64,000 nt of DNA, taken from contig JARCOQ010000007.1 in NCBI GenBank assembly GCA_029207755.1, forward strand, positions 41,249,656-41,313,655, in the 5' to 3' direction. Positions 1-10,530 of the stretch are shown piece by piece (position 1 is the stretch's first letter; each line of letters opens with the position of its first letter). The position numbers were made by a program, and so were the translations under genes. Source of the DNA: Chamaea fasciata. Its lineage: Eukaryota; Chordata; Aves; Passeriformes; Sylviidae. Under the pieces are notes generated by a model. It was not told where the DNA came from. It was given only the letters and a program-made list of their open reading frames with translations, and made no database searches.

Positions 1-354
1 AGTCTTTCCTACATAATTTGTAATGGTCCAAGACTAAGCTGTGATGCTTCACTGCCCCCCATCAGTTCAAAAGCTCCCATCTGTCCTAGAAGGGAAAGAA
101 ACTTACGGGCTTGCAGCCAGTTTAGCCATCATATGACTGATACAGCAACTGGCCATGTGGACCCTGTATCCTCAGTGTGCCAGCAGGGTAATCACCCTTA
201 TCTCTGCCCTTCATAATTTGTAGCTGCTTTGTTTCTTAGAGATAATATTTAGCAGGAAGCCCTCACTGTGCAGGCATTGACATTAAGGTCTGCCGCAGAA
301 TACGAGTGAGGAAAACAAAAATGAAGTGAAGCTGGACGGAAACAAAAGGGGTGC
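1..354. other. Upstream intergenic sequence, no recognised feature
   Basis: AT-rich, unremarkable sequence with no long open frame, repeat signature or splice-flanked coding segment that I recognise. It ends where the minus-strand LTR begins. Confidence 0.5.
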
Positions 355-1590
355 TGTGGCAGCTTGACTCTTATCTGGATAGCACTTGCCAACCAATGTG
401 CTCTGTCACACCCCTCCTCAGCTGGAGAGGGAGAAACAATAACAAAAGCTTCATGGGCTGAGATAAAGACAGGGAGAGATCAGTCACTAACTACTGTCAG
501 GGCAAAACATGAGGACTGGGGGAAAATGAAATTAATTTATTTTTAATTTATTACCAATCAGACTGAGTAGGGTAGTGAGAAATAACCTCAAATTTTAAGA
601 AACACCTTCCTCAACTCTCCCTTCTTCCTGGGCTCAACTTCACTCCCAGTTTTCTCTATTTCCTCTCCACTAGAAGAGCGGAGTGACAGGGAATGGGGGT
701 TGTAGTCAGTTCAAAACACATGAATTGTATGTTGCTGCTCCTTCTGTCACAGGGATAGAACTCCTCACACTCTTCCCCTGCTCTGTTGTGGGGTCCCTCC
801 CCTGGAGATTTCTCCAAAAACTTCTTCAATATGAGTCCTTCCCATGACTTCCAGTTCCTTGTGAACTTCTCCAGCATGGCCCCTCCACAGGGTCACAAGT
901 CCTGCCAGCAAATCTGCTCCAGTGTGGGCTCCTCTTTTCATAGGTCCAGAGGTCCTGCCAGGTACAGCTCTAGGGGGTCACAGGGTCACAGCCTCCTTTG
1001 GGCATCCACAGGCTGCAGGTGGACATCTGATACACCATGGCCCTCCATGGGCTGCAGAGGCACAGCTGCCTCATCATGGTCTTCATCACAGGCTCCAGGA
1101 GAATCTCAGCTCTGGCACCTGGAGTATTATGACCCTAAGATTAGCTCAACTAGTTAGAGAATGTGCTAATAACACCGAGGTTGTGGCATTGATCCCAGTG
1201 TGGGCCATTCACTGAAGAGTTGGACTTGATGTTCTTTCTGGGTGCCTTAGGATATTGTGTGATCTGAAAATAGCCACCTCCTGCCTCTCCTTCTCCTTGG
1301 ACCTTGGTGTCTGCAAGAGCTGTTTCCTTCACATATTTCCATTATTTTCTTCTCTGACTGCAATTACTTCTGCACAATAATTTTTTTTTTCTCTTCTTAA
1401 CTATGCAATCAGACAGGTGCTACCACTGTCACTGACAGGCTCGGCCTTGGCCAGCAGCAGGCCTGTCTTGGAGCCAGCTGGGCTTGGGCCTGTCAGACAT
1501 GGGGGAGACTTCTATCAGCTTTTCACAAAAGCCACCCTATAGCCTCCCCCACTAACAAAACCTTGCCACACAAATCCAATGTAGGTACCC
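355..1590 (-). mobile_element. Degraded endogenous retroviral LTR, minus strand, split by a SINE
   Basis: The left edge begins TGTGGCAGCTTGAC at 355. A minus-strand AATAAA is seen as TTTATT at 547-552. Both stretches flanking the SINE resemble one long, abundant avian LTR-type repeat that I recall as ERVL-like. The left half has spaced repeats of 'ctccagyrtgg' and 'gggctgcag' type words; the right half has 'accttggtgtctgca' and 'cttgccacacaaa'. Without the SINE the element is about 1.1 kb. No gag, pol or env frame is present, so it is best read as an old solo LTR. The right edge near 1590 is uncertain and I see no clean target-site duplication. Family assignment is from memory. Confidence 0.6.
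1131..1275 (+). mobile_element. tRNA-Ile-derived SINE with CR1-like tail (TguSINE1-like)
   Basis: The head aligns with a tRNA-Ile(AAU): TTAGCTCA at 1140-1147 (A box region), GTGCTAATAAC at 1163-1173 containing the AAU anticodon, GGCATTGATCC at 1185-1195 as a decayed B box, and GGGCCA at 1202-1207 as the acceptor end. The sequence then continues with GAGTTGGACTTGATG, and further on GATATTGTGTGATCTG, a form of the CR1 3' end. tRNA heads joined to CR1 tails are known for passerine SINEs mobilised by CR1 machinery. It lies inside the minus-strand LTR, so it is the younger insertion. It is far too diverged to be a working tRNA gene. Confidence 0.8.
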
Positions 1591-1689
1591 ATCAAATGTT
1601 CCCAATATTATGTTGCTCTTTTATGAAAATATTTAACACACCATTGTCCCAAAGCCAGGGACAAGGTAGTTAAATTACATTTACAGCAT

Positions 1690-2690
1690 TTTTCCACAGG
1701 GGCTTGGATGTAAAACCTATTCATCCAGGAAGAGAGACTTGCCATCAGGATGTTTTCTTGAGTGCACTGTCCTGGTGTCCTGAGTTAGAAGATGGGGACA
1801 GGGAGCAGAATAGTCCCCCTGAAATCGAGGAGAACGCAGTTAGTGACCTGCTGAGCCACTTACGTGGTCACAGGTCTGTGGGACCGGATGGGATCCATCC
1901 TAGGATGACGAGGAAGCTGGCAGATGAGCTTGTGAAGCTGCTCTCCCTAATTTACCATCAGTCCTGGCTCCCTGGGGAGGTCCCAGATGACTCAAGGTTA
2001 CCCAATATGAGCCCATCTATAAGAAGGACCAAAAAGAGGATCTGGGAAACTACAGGCCTGTTAGCCTGACCTCAGTGCCTGGCAAGTTTATGGAACAGAT
2101 AATCTGGAGTAAAATCATGCCTCATCTACAGGACACCCAAGTGATCAGACCCAGCCAGCATGGATTTTGGAGGGGCAGGCCTTGCCTAACCAACCTTATT
2201 TGCTGCTAGGACCAGGGGACCTGCCTAGAATATGAGGCGAAGGCTGTGGATGTTGTCTACCTGGACTAGTGAAGGGTCTGGAGCACAAGTTCAATGAGGA
2301 GTGGCTGAGGGAGCAAGAATTGTTTAGCCTGGAGAGGAGGAGGCTCAGGGGAGACCTTACCACTCTCTAAAGACTACCTGAAAGGAAGTTGTAGCGAGGT
2401 GAGGGTGGGCACCTTCTCCCAGGCAAGCAGCAATAGCGTAAGAGAACTGTGCTGTGGAAGGGGAGGTTAGGCTGGATATTAGGAAGAAGTTCTTCACTGA
2501 AAGGATAATTAAACATTGGAATGAGCTGCCTGGAGAGGTGGTGGAGTCACTGTCCCTGGAGGTGTTTAAGACAAGACTGTATGTGGCACTTAGTGACACA
2601 AGTATATGACAAGGAAGAATGGGTTAGGTCACAGATTGGACTCAATGATCTTAAAGGTCTTTTCCAACCTAGTTGATTCTGTGAAATAGA
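1690..2690 (+). mobile_element. CR1 LINE, 5'-truncated and internally deleted
   Basis: The segment around 1840-2260 encodes a broken CR1 reverse-transcriptase piece. Recognisable words are SVGPDGIHPR, LIYHQSWLPGEVPDD and, after a frame change, LTSVPGKFMEQI, PSQHGF and VVYLD. Near 2265 the sequence jumps directly to the CR1 3' untranslated region (GAGTGGCTGAGGGAGC, TTTAGCCTGGAGAGGAGG, TGGATATTAGGAAGAAG). It ends with the diagnostic ATTCTGTG at 2676-2683. The remaining RT domain and any spacer between these parts are missing. Frameshifts and a stop show that it is dead. The 5' boundary is approximate. Confidence 0.9.
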
Positions 2691-3015
2691 TTTTGAAATT
2701 TAATTTTAGTGTGAAATTTAATTTAAGCGTGGAAATTTTTTAAGTGCACAGAAGACAGGTTTTCTGGGAGCCCCATTGACAAAGTGGGACTGCGTTACCC
2801 TGCAGTTACCGAACGGGAGGACGTAGCACTCCTGCAATCCGAGGTGCGAGCAGCGCACTACCTCGCAGCAAGGGCAGAGACGCCAGCACAGTAGGGGAGC
2901 CGTCGAAGTACAGCGCCCCTCCGACGCTCCCCCCGCCAGTCCCCCGTGGGCTCGCCCAAGGGCCTCCCCTTGCAGTCCCACCGCGGCCCCGCCCCCCGAA
3001 TGGCCGCGACGGGAG

Positions 3016-3040
3016 ACTACGTTTCCCGGCGTGCCTCGCG
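3016..3040 (+). promoter_or_regulatory. ZNF143 / THAP11 (SBS-type) binding motif
   Basis: The sequence reads ACTAC, then GTTTCCCGGC, then GTGCCTCGCG. This matches the long SBS consensus of ZNF143 (ACTACAATTCCCAGCATGC followed by a YGCG end) at most positions, including ACTAC, TTCCC, TGCC and CGCG. The motif typically lies close upstream of the start site in vertebrate CpG promoters. Here it is about 80-100 bases before the exon 1 donor, which fits a start site near 3045-3070. Confidence 0.75.
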
Positions 3041-3049
3041 GGGCAGGGC

Positions 3050-3119
3050 CGTACCGTGTGCGAGGTGGAGGGGGGAGCGGCGTGGGGCGCGCGCGAGTTA
3101 AGTGCCGGCGAGGCGGTCG
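3050..3119 (+). other. ADCK1: ADCK1 exon 1, non-coding 5' UTR
   Basis: A strong splice donor, GGCGGTCG|GTAAGT, lies at 3119/3120 inside the CpG island and just downstream of the ZNF143-type motif. The coding start is in the next exon, so this exon is taken as 5' UTR. It contains no ATG. The transcription start is inferred, not visible, and could vary by tens of bases. Other first exons further into the island cannot be excluded. Confidence 0.6.
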
Positions 3120-4402
3120 GTAAGTGCCGCCCCGAGCGCCGGCGGAGCGCCCGGACCCTCCCGCCCTCACAGCCCCGGCGGCCACCTCGGCCCGTGCCGG
3201 GGACTGCGGGCCCAGGCGGCGAATGCCGCCCGCAGCTGCGGCCCCGGCGGCGGGGACCCGGTTTTCGCAGGCTCGGCGAGGCCGGGGCTGTTCGTGGAGG
3301 CGGGAGCGGCGCGGGGCGCGGACGCTGCTCCGGGAGACCCGGCCCGGGCTGAAGGAGAACGGAGAGCAGGCGGCGCCGGCCCCTTGTGTCCTTCACGGGC
3401 AGATCTCGGGCGCGGCGGCGGAGGAGGCGGGCTCGGGGGCCGGAGCGGCCTGGCTGGGGCTTTGAGCGGCTCTGGTCCCCACTGTCCTCGGGGCGGTCAG
3501 CGGTGGCCGCCGCTCCCCGGGCCTGGGCAGGTGGCGGTGGGGTCACCTTCGGGGCTCCGACGGGGAACCGGCACCGTCCCGGCTGCCCCTGGTGGCAATA
3601 GGAAAAGCCTAGCTGTAACGCGATGGACACTCAGGTGCACCAAGTTGTGTGAAAGTCAAAGAAGCCACCTCACCCAGGTGGAAAAAGAGCTGGAGGTGAT
3701 CTATCAAGGCAGGGCTTAATAACAGAGACAGTGACATCCCAAGGCTTCTTTCACAGCTGACGGGGCCCTTAAGATATCCCTAAGGGTGTCGTAATGGCTC
3801 ATTTACGTGGAAAAGGCTCCTCTATACCTTATGCAAAACTTTGAAATACAATTTACTATGGATAATTCTGTTTCTGTACCTTATATTGGAGGGGTTTTAA
3901 TTATTCCCTTTTTTATTGCTACAACACACTAAGCATGAAAGCAGGAACTTTCTTGCTGAAGAATTCAGCTTTGCTGCCTGTTTATTTGCTACCTGAAGTT
4001 CCCATCTTCTGTTCTTGACGTACAGCTGGCGGGTATGGCAGTAGATGTGATGTACCAAACTGCAGATTATAGCTTCAGGTAGGAATAAGATGCAAGAACA
4101 GATGGACCTGCATCCTGCTTTCAATAAAATGTTCTTTTAGTAATTGAGAAAGTGAAGGAAAAAATAATGAAAAAGAGAGGCATATTTTCTGTTAAGAAAA
4201 TGTCACTGCACCTTTCACTTTTCAATGAAAGAAATTTTACAGAAATGTGCAAGGATCACAAGTGGTTTAATTAAAACACTTTGCAAAAAATTACTTTTGA
4301 AGGTGACAGAGGATACAAGAGATCTTTGTACAAACAAAGATTGGTCCTGCTGGAAGAAACCCCAAAATTTCTAGAATTCCAGTGAGGCAGGGGAAGGAGG
4401 GC

Positions 4403-4443
<41 letters not shown>

Positions 4444-6010
4444 TGAAGTGCATGTACCTTTGGTTGCAGTCGAGCCCAGGTTTATTTTCTGTTGAGTTTG
4501 ATCATAGATTCAAAGGAGTCCTGGTCAGCCAGCTACCCATTCTGGCAGGAGAAAGATCTGGGTTGATGCAGGCAGCTCTGACAGGCACTGACAGGATATG
4601 TCTCAGCTTTTCTGCCTCACAGTTACCTAGGGTTTGTAAGGAAATAAAAGGAAATAATAAAGTTTGGCTAAGGTTGATGTACAAAGGTCTCTTTTGCTGT
4701 ATGAGCTTATTTTGCTGATTGTGTTCTTGTGGACTGTTTTTGAACGACTTGACCTATGTCACTGTTTTTTGGTTACAAGGCTTCCCAGAGAAAAGGCACA
4801 AGGCAGACTGACCCTGCTGAAGCTTCACAGTGAGAAGTAGGCAAGTTTCTCAGTCAAGCCTAGGAGTAGGAGGATTAGTAGATTCCATCTTGATGGGGTA
4901 AGAGCCTGCACTGTGTCAAGCGTGCTCTTCAGAGCTTGCAGAGAAGTGACAATACCTTTTGATTTGTGGTACAAGCAGAAGAAATGGTCAGTCATACTTT
5001 CTGCCCAATACCAGCCATAGGGAGAGGAAAGAAAAATGTACCTTTTTTTTTTTTTCATATCTGAGTCCTCTATGGTGATATAAAGAAATGGAAAAATATA
5101 TATTAACAGGTAGTGAGTTACAGTTTATGCTACTTTATATTCTGCAGACAATGAATGTAGTGTTACAAAGTGCTTAGTGTGGGAAATGTGTTCATTCCCC
5201 ACTCTTGTCTCACAGAAAAAAAAATGGTTGAGAAGTGTCTCACCCCAGGCCTGTGTTGGGCCTGTGACAGAGCTAGGAGTAGGCTGTAGCTTGCTGCAGA
5301 TGACTGTTCTGCCAGTACATTCCCTGTCTGGCACTTGAATGGGATGGTGATAATGAGAAAACAAATCTCACTTGGTCACTCTGATCAGGTCCCCCATCCC
5401 CTGCATTCTCTGTGGTTGTCTGGCACTGACTTCTGGAGTGGCACACAACCTCCTGGGATGCATTGCCTCTTCCTAGACCACTCATCATCAGTGTGGAACT
5501 TTTAGAACTAGCCTGGCAGAGTTTCTAACAAGCTTTGGGTGTTTTTGATGTTGTAAGAGCTCTTTTAAAACCCTGTTTTTTTATATCTTCTGTTGTCCCC
5601 TTAAAATCTGCCTGTGCTGTGATATCTTCAAAACTTTGTGTTAAGAAGTGCCTGTTGATAGGATTAGAACTGACTTTTGGTGGTCTCATGCTTCCTTCTG
5701 TCTGTCTACCTGTTGTGTCTCCTTGAAAAGCCTTTGGGATCCTGAACAAATGTTTTGTTGCACATATGCAAGGTCTAGCAGTGAGTTACTTCTGGATTTG
5801 TGACCAGTAGACGCTATTGAGTTAGGAATAGCAGTGAGCATCTTACTCTCAGTTGCTGGGTGATTGCTTGAGCTCTTGGCTGGGGGCAGTGCTAACAATG
5901 TGTCATTAGGAAAGGAAGAATTAAAAGTTGGATTGTCAGGTCCTCTGGGGCTGTAGGCATCAGATCACTAAGTCCTTATCAGCTGTTACAGTTGCTATTT
6001 TGTGTCTCAG
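3120..6010 (+). other. ADCK1: ADCK1 intron 1
   Basis: It starts GTAAGT and ends TCTCAG (or three bases later, see the NAGNAG entry). The first 450 bases are the downstream half of the CpG island. The rest is ordinary AT-rich intron with a 37-base T tract at 4406-4442. I see no further gene in it. Confidence 0.7.
4406..4442. repeat. Poly-T tract, 37 bases
   Basis: An uninterrupted run of T. On the minus strand it would be a poly-A tail, but the flank at 4443 onward shows no recognisable retrocopy or SINE. Tract length may be affected by sequencing error. Confidence 0.9.
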
Positions 6011-6013
6011 CAG
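6005..6013 (+). promoter_or_regulatory. ADCK1: NAGNAG tandem splice acceptor of ADCK1 exon 2
   Basis: The polypyrimidine stretch runs into TCTCAGCAGGG, giving two acceptors three bases apart, after 6010 or after 6013. Both lie in the 5' UTR, 12-15 bases before the ATG, so the choice would not alter the protein. Confidence 0.65.
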
Positions 6014-6025
6014 GGTTCATCAGTC

Positions 6026-6151
6026 ATGGCACTAAGGGCCTTGAAGTTTGCCTCATTGACGGCAGCTGCTTCTGGCATCTATCTGTATGGAAACAAGTTC
6101 CTGGATCCTAATGATTTTGGAGTTGTTCGTGTGGGTCGAGCCATTGCCACA
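6026..6151 (+). CDS. ADCK1: ADCK1 coding exon 1 (exon 2), residues 1-42
   Basis: The ATG at 6026 has G at -3 and G at +4, a strong Kozak context. It opens 42 codons ending in a clean ACA|GTAAGT donor. The peptide begins MALRALKFASLTAAASGIYL and continues into KFLDPNDFG and VVRVGRAIAT, matching the start of vertebrate ADCK1. Basic residues R4 and K7 followed by a hydrophobic run to about residue 22 fit a mitochondrial targeting or membrane-anchoring segment. The stretch LTAAASGIYL appears about three residues shorter than the human form as I remember it. The frame stays open past the donor to 6193, but that tail is intronic. Confidence 0.93.
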
Positions 6152-9100
6152 GTAAGTTCTACCATAGGAATGTGCAGGAAGATTCCCAGATGAATAAGGG
6201 AATGAATTGGAGTTCATGAGAACTTGGGATTTTCTGCATTCCCTGTCTGCATTTTCAGTTGGCAGCTGTCTTAGGAAATCAGAATGTCTGTGAGGAGCTC
6301 TTCAAGTCCTTGACACAGTGGGGATACAGGAGATGAAAGCATGTAAGGAGTGTACCTGTTGTGTGTGCATTTTGGAAAGAGAAAAATGGAGATACTGAGC
6401 TGCAGAGAGCTCTCTCTGCTTCCATGGATAGGGTGGGACCTTCAGAGCAAGGGCTCACTTTGGGCCCACATTTTCATCAGCCACCCTTCAAGGTCAGTTG
6501 TCCAGGTGCAGTGTCCTGCTGCCTTTTAAGAGTGCCTTAGTTCAAACCCTCTTCTCTGCATATGCCATTTTTACATTTTGTTATAAGTATCCTGGTTGTA
6601 TTGATAAACTAGAGTAAGCATTACCCCTTGACCCTTGGTATGAGATTTGAGAAGGACCGGTGTTTTGAGGATCATTCTCAAAGCTAGAGTAAAGTGAGAA
6701 TGGGTGATTACATATTTCTGAGACTGGAATGGTTTCCAAATGAACACTATATCTTGCCTAGCATCACTGATATTTCTCAGAAAACTGAGGATGGAGACTG
6801 CTGCCTTCTCTTGACAATGTTTACTGATGAATCCATGAGCAGTCAGGAACATGGAGAGCAAAGACTCTGGAGGGGGTATCAGTCTCCCTGTACCTCACTT
6901 GCATTATACATCTGTCACTTCAGGCCACAATCTCCATCATTTACAGACCCCCAGTGGTAAGCAGCTGTCTGTCTGCATTTTCTGTGACTTCTAAGCACTT
7001 TGTTAATGAGTTTTACAAGGAGTTAGCTCCTAAGGGCAGATGCAATAAGAAACAATCTCTATGGGTTGGCTCAGGTGCCGTGTGCGTGCAGCATCATAAA
7101 CTGTTGTGAAAAATGAATGTTTATTTTGAAAGGGTGGAGGCAGAAATACAAACTGTAATCTTTCCTTCTTACTTAACAAGTGCTAAGCTTCATGCTCTGT
7201 CCCTGACCATAAGGTAGTGCTGCCTGGTGGCAGGGAACAGCTCTTTCCCTTTTAAAGCACAGGAAATTGAGGCATGGAGAGAGAATGCAGCTTCTTGTTG
7301 CTGGAGGAGAATCTGTTATTCAGAGTGGGTTCTCCAATGTGTCCTTGAGTTCTGCTTGTTTGATTAGTTTTTCTCAGTCTTTCTTAAGGCACTGTTTTTG
7401 TGGTAATCTACTGTTTAAGACAAAAGTAAGTGAGAAGTTACAGTGATGAGGCTGTGCAGTTGGTCTGTGTTTTGAGTGATGGTGAGAGATTACTTGCCTG
7501 AAGAACAGGAAGTAGGGGAAAGGAAATATTCTTTGCTTTAGATGATGGCAAATCACAGAAATGCCTTCAGGGAGGTCACAAGTCATTGCCTGTAAAGTGC
7601 TTCACTGGTCCTGCTCTTAAATGCATTAGAGGATTCTGCACCCATAGCTGCAAGCAGTGACCCCAAAACCAAGTCACCAGTGCTCCGTCTTCTGTAGATG
7701 ATGGCAGCATGTGTTTAAATCTGTGTGTTTACTTTTAAAAAATAATGTTCTATGCCTTTCTGAAATCTCTGTTTCCTCTGATATGTGTGACTGCATGTGT
7801 TTGAGTTGTTTCTGAGAGATTAATTAGTCTTGCTGCACCAGTGACCTCTGTATTCCCTGCTCATTGTTGGACAGTCAGAATTCAGCTCTCATCTGAGCAC
7901 AGGCAGCCTGAACTGCTGTCCTTCCTTAGCCATGGACCAGGTGAAGCCAGTAGAGCACACATGTTTACTTCTAAGAAGCTCACCTTTGGGATTATTCTTT
8001 TTGCAAATGAAAGATAAATCTCTGTAGCAAACAAGTGATTTTGGATATTGGATATTGGTGAGGTCTGCATGGACCTAAAGTATCTCTCCTTCAATCTAGC
8101 CCTACCCTGGCTTCTTACCTGGTTGCTTGCCTCCATTATTGAACCACAGCCAGACAAAAGCAGACTGTAATGAAGAGACTGCAATTCTTAGGAGCTAATA
8201 AGTTTAGCAGCCACAGACACAAAACTTTAAGACAAGTTACAGTGGAGCAAACAAAACAAAACAAAAGAGAAGCCTGGAGAAAAAAAAAACACATGAGGAT
8301 CAAGGAACCTGACATACAACTGTGAGACTCTGGACAGATTTCATCCGAGTTTGGTTAGAGAGATTTGAGTCTGGTTGCATTTTAAGCATGTCGGTTCAGT
8401 AGTTCTTTGCAGACTCCATAAGAAACTTGATGAAGCTCACTAGCAGAAAATTTCTTTTTAATTCTCTGTTTAGGGAACTGGCTTTTATGTATGGATAGAC
8501 AGTTATTCAGGGGAAACATTGTGCCATGAATTGGTGAGATCTGAGGATAGGTTTGGGAGCAGTGGGAGAGTGTACAGTGTTGAGAATTCATTGATACCAA
8601 GTGGGACATTAACACTGGGCAGGATGCAAGCTCAGTGAAAGTAATCTGGCATTTGTAAAGGGAGGGATTGGTTGATTCTGTGTGTCTTTTTATAACTTGG
8701 AGCTCCAGTCTCACACTGTAACGTGAATGACAGCACTAGTCTTGGATGAGAACGAAGTCAGTGGCGTGGGCAGCATCACGCTGCAGAGCGTTTCTGTATT
8801 CTGGTAAAATTAGAAACCTGGCAGAGCCGTTGTGCATTTGCTGTATTCTTTTGAGAGTATACGAGTTGTTTTGGTTATGTGGAAGGAACATTCTGTGCAG
8901 CAGCTAGACACTGGGAGGGATTTGGCAATGTCAGAGTTGCCTATCAGGATCATCATAATATTAATTTAGTGTTTAAGATTACAGTGTAATTAGCAACCGC
9001 TTAATTAATTCCCTCTTCCTCTGTAATACAGGCCAATCTGTTAGCTGCTTCTTTTTGAGTTGGAGGTGATAATTACCCTTGTGGACCAGAGATAAAATAA

Positions 9101-10446
9101 GAACCAACTCAAGCCTTCATGCAAGACTGATTCAAACCTCTCTCCACTTCAAAGTTGTTCTTTGAGGTTGTGAAGACACTTTGAAAAATTTTTCTTCTGA
9201 ATGGTCTCTGTAGCTGTGCAGCTCCTGAGTTCACCAGGGGCAAGAGAGCATGAAAAACCAGAAAAAAAATTACTGTGTTCAGTTTACAATTTGGAAAACA
9301 GGAAACATGAGAAACTTAACCTCCACAAGGAGGGAGTATGTCTGTCTGTTACTAATTCCCAGCTTGATCCACTCTTGGATGCATATCTGAGCTTTTGACT
9401 CTTTCCCTATTGTCAGTTTTGCTGGCTTTGTCTCAAACCAGGTTTGCTTCCCTTGCTTTCCTGGCTTTCATGATATGTTGACTGTACTTTGTGCCCTTCC
9501 TGGACATGTTTACGGTGAAAGATGAAACAAGTATCCTGTGCCAGGATAGAATGCTACCCATTCAGTAGTGAGATTTGAGGAAACTTGACTTTCAATGGGA
9601 ATTATTCAAATGATTCTTTGTGGTAAGGATCTTGAAGTTCAAATGGCACATAGTGGACAGGCTCCTCTAGGTGTATGTTCCCTTCTCTCCCTCCAGACAT
9701 GACCTCTATGATTCTCTCCCATTCACTGATGTTTTGACTGTGGAAAAAGAGGAACTTTAGTGAGAGGAATCGTGAAATACCCTAGATCTATTTTTGGAAA
9801 TCATTAAGGCACTTAAGAATATAATTCCGTTGTCCGTTGCAATGTCTAACTAACAGGCTTGAGCTGGATCCCATATCCTGGCTTTGTAATTGGGTATTTG
9901 ACCCTTTGGCCCCATAGTCCTTTGTGCTAATTGAACATCCCCAAAAGTACTGCTGCTTCTGCTAATCTGAGTTTGTCTTCAGTCACTGTGTTCCCTGCTG
10001 TGCCTCTTCGAAGAGCAAGCTGGTTAGGCAGTTTGAAGCTGTGAAGTGTGGAATAACTAGTGGGGCACAAGCAGAGTCTGGATGGCCTCTGTTACTGGCA
10101 GCAGACCTTACTGTGGAAGCCCCAGATGGTTGACTGAAGATGGGAGTCTACTTTGCAAGGTGCTGTACAAAGATTAGGAAGATGCTTTGAGCATCTCAAA
10201 TAGAAGATAATTTAGAAGTGTCAAGTGTTGCTTACATATAGCTACATATCAATCAGGCCCCTGCACTTTTTATAAGTGTTCATTGGAATTAAAATATTTT
10301 CATTTAATGTATTAATGAGTCTGTTGTCATAGGCTTCACTGTGAAGCCTGAACTTTGAAGCCTGAGGTACATGCATTCTCTTTAACAGAAGTCTTATTGT
10401 TTTGATAACTGTAGAGCTTGCTCAGCATTTCTGGTTTCATTTGCAG
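6152..10446 (+). other. ADCK1: ADCK1 intron 2
   Basis: GTAAGT donor and TTGCAG acceptor. It contains a short AAAAC repeat near 8249-8266 and an AT-rich, ATTA-dense stretch at 8935-9050 (see findings). No coding exon or identifiable mobile element was recognised in the rest. Confidence 0.7.
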
Positions 10447-10530
10447 ACGGCAGTTATCACCTATGACTACCTCACCTCTCTTCGGAGTGTCCCATACGGA
10501 TCAGAGGAGTATGAGTTCCTCAAATCACAG
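10447..10530 (+). CDS. ADCK1: ADCK1 coding exon 2 (exon 3), residues 43-70
   Basis: The TTTCATTTGCAG acceptor and TCACAG|GTAGGT donor enclose 28 codons in phase 0. The peptide TAVITYDYLTSLRS then VPYGSEEYEFLKSQ is strongly ADCK1-like; the YDYLTSLRSVPYGSEEY segment is a hallmark of the family N-terminus. It carries no kinase motif itself and forms the linker between the mitochondrial N-terminal segment and the KxGQ region. An upstream in-frame ATG at 10402 is intronic and irrelevant. Confidence 0.93.

Larger units (their letters stand above)
2800..3600 (+). promoter_or_regulatory. ADCK1: CpG-island promoter of ADCK1
   Basis: A sharply bounded stretch of high GC and dense CpG sits in otherwise AT-rich DNA, directly upstream of and across the presumed first exon. 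No TATA box is visible, as expected for a housekeeping CpG promoter. Several long open frames cross it on both strands, but they are proline/arginine/glycine-rich products of base composition and none resembles a known protein. A divergent transcript from the same island is possible but unsupported. Confidence 0.8.

Noticed and set aside
1140..1210. Functional tRNA-Ile gene
   Set aside because: The acceptor stem, D arm and B box carry many mismatches and the sequence runs directly into a CR1 tail, so it is a SINE head.
2718..3719. Long open frames on both strands across the CpG island (up to 274 codons)
   Set aside because: Their products are low-complexity proline/arginine/glycine-rich sequences explained by GC content. 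They overlap each other on opposite strands and match no known protein.
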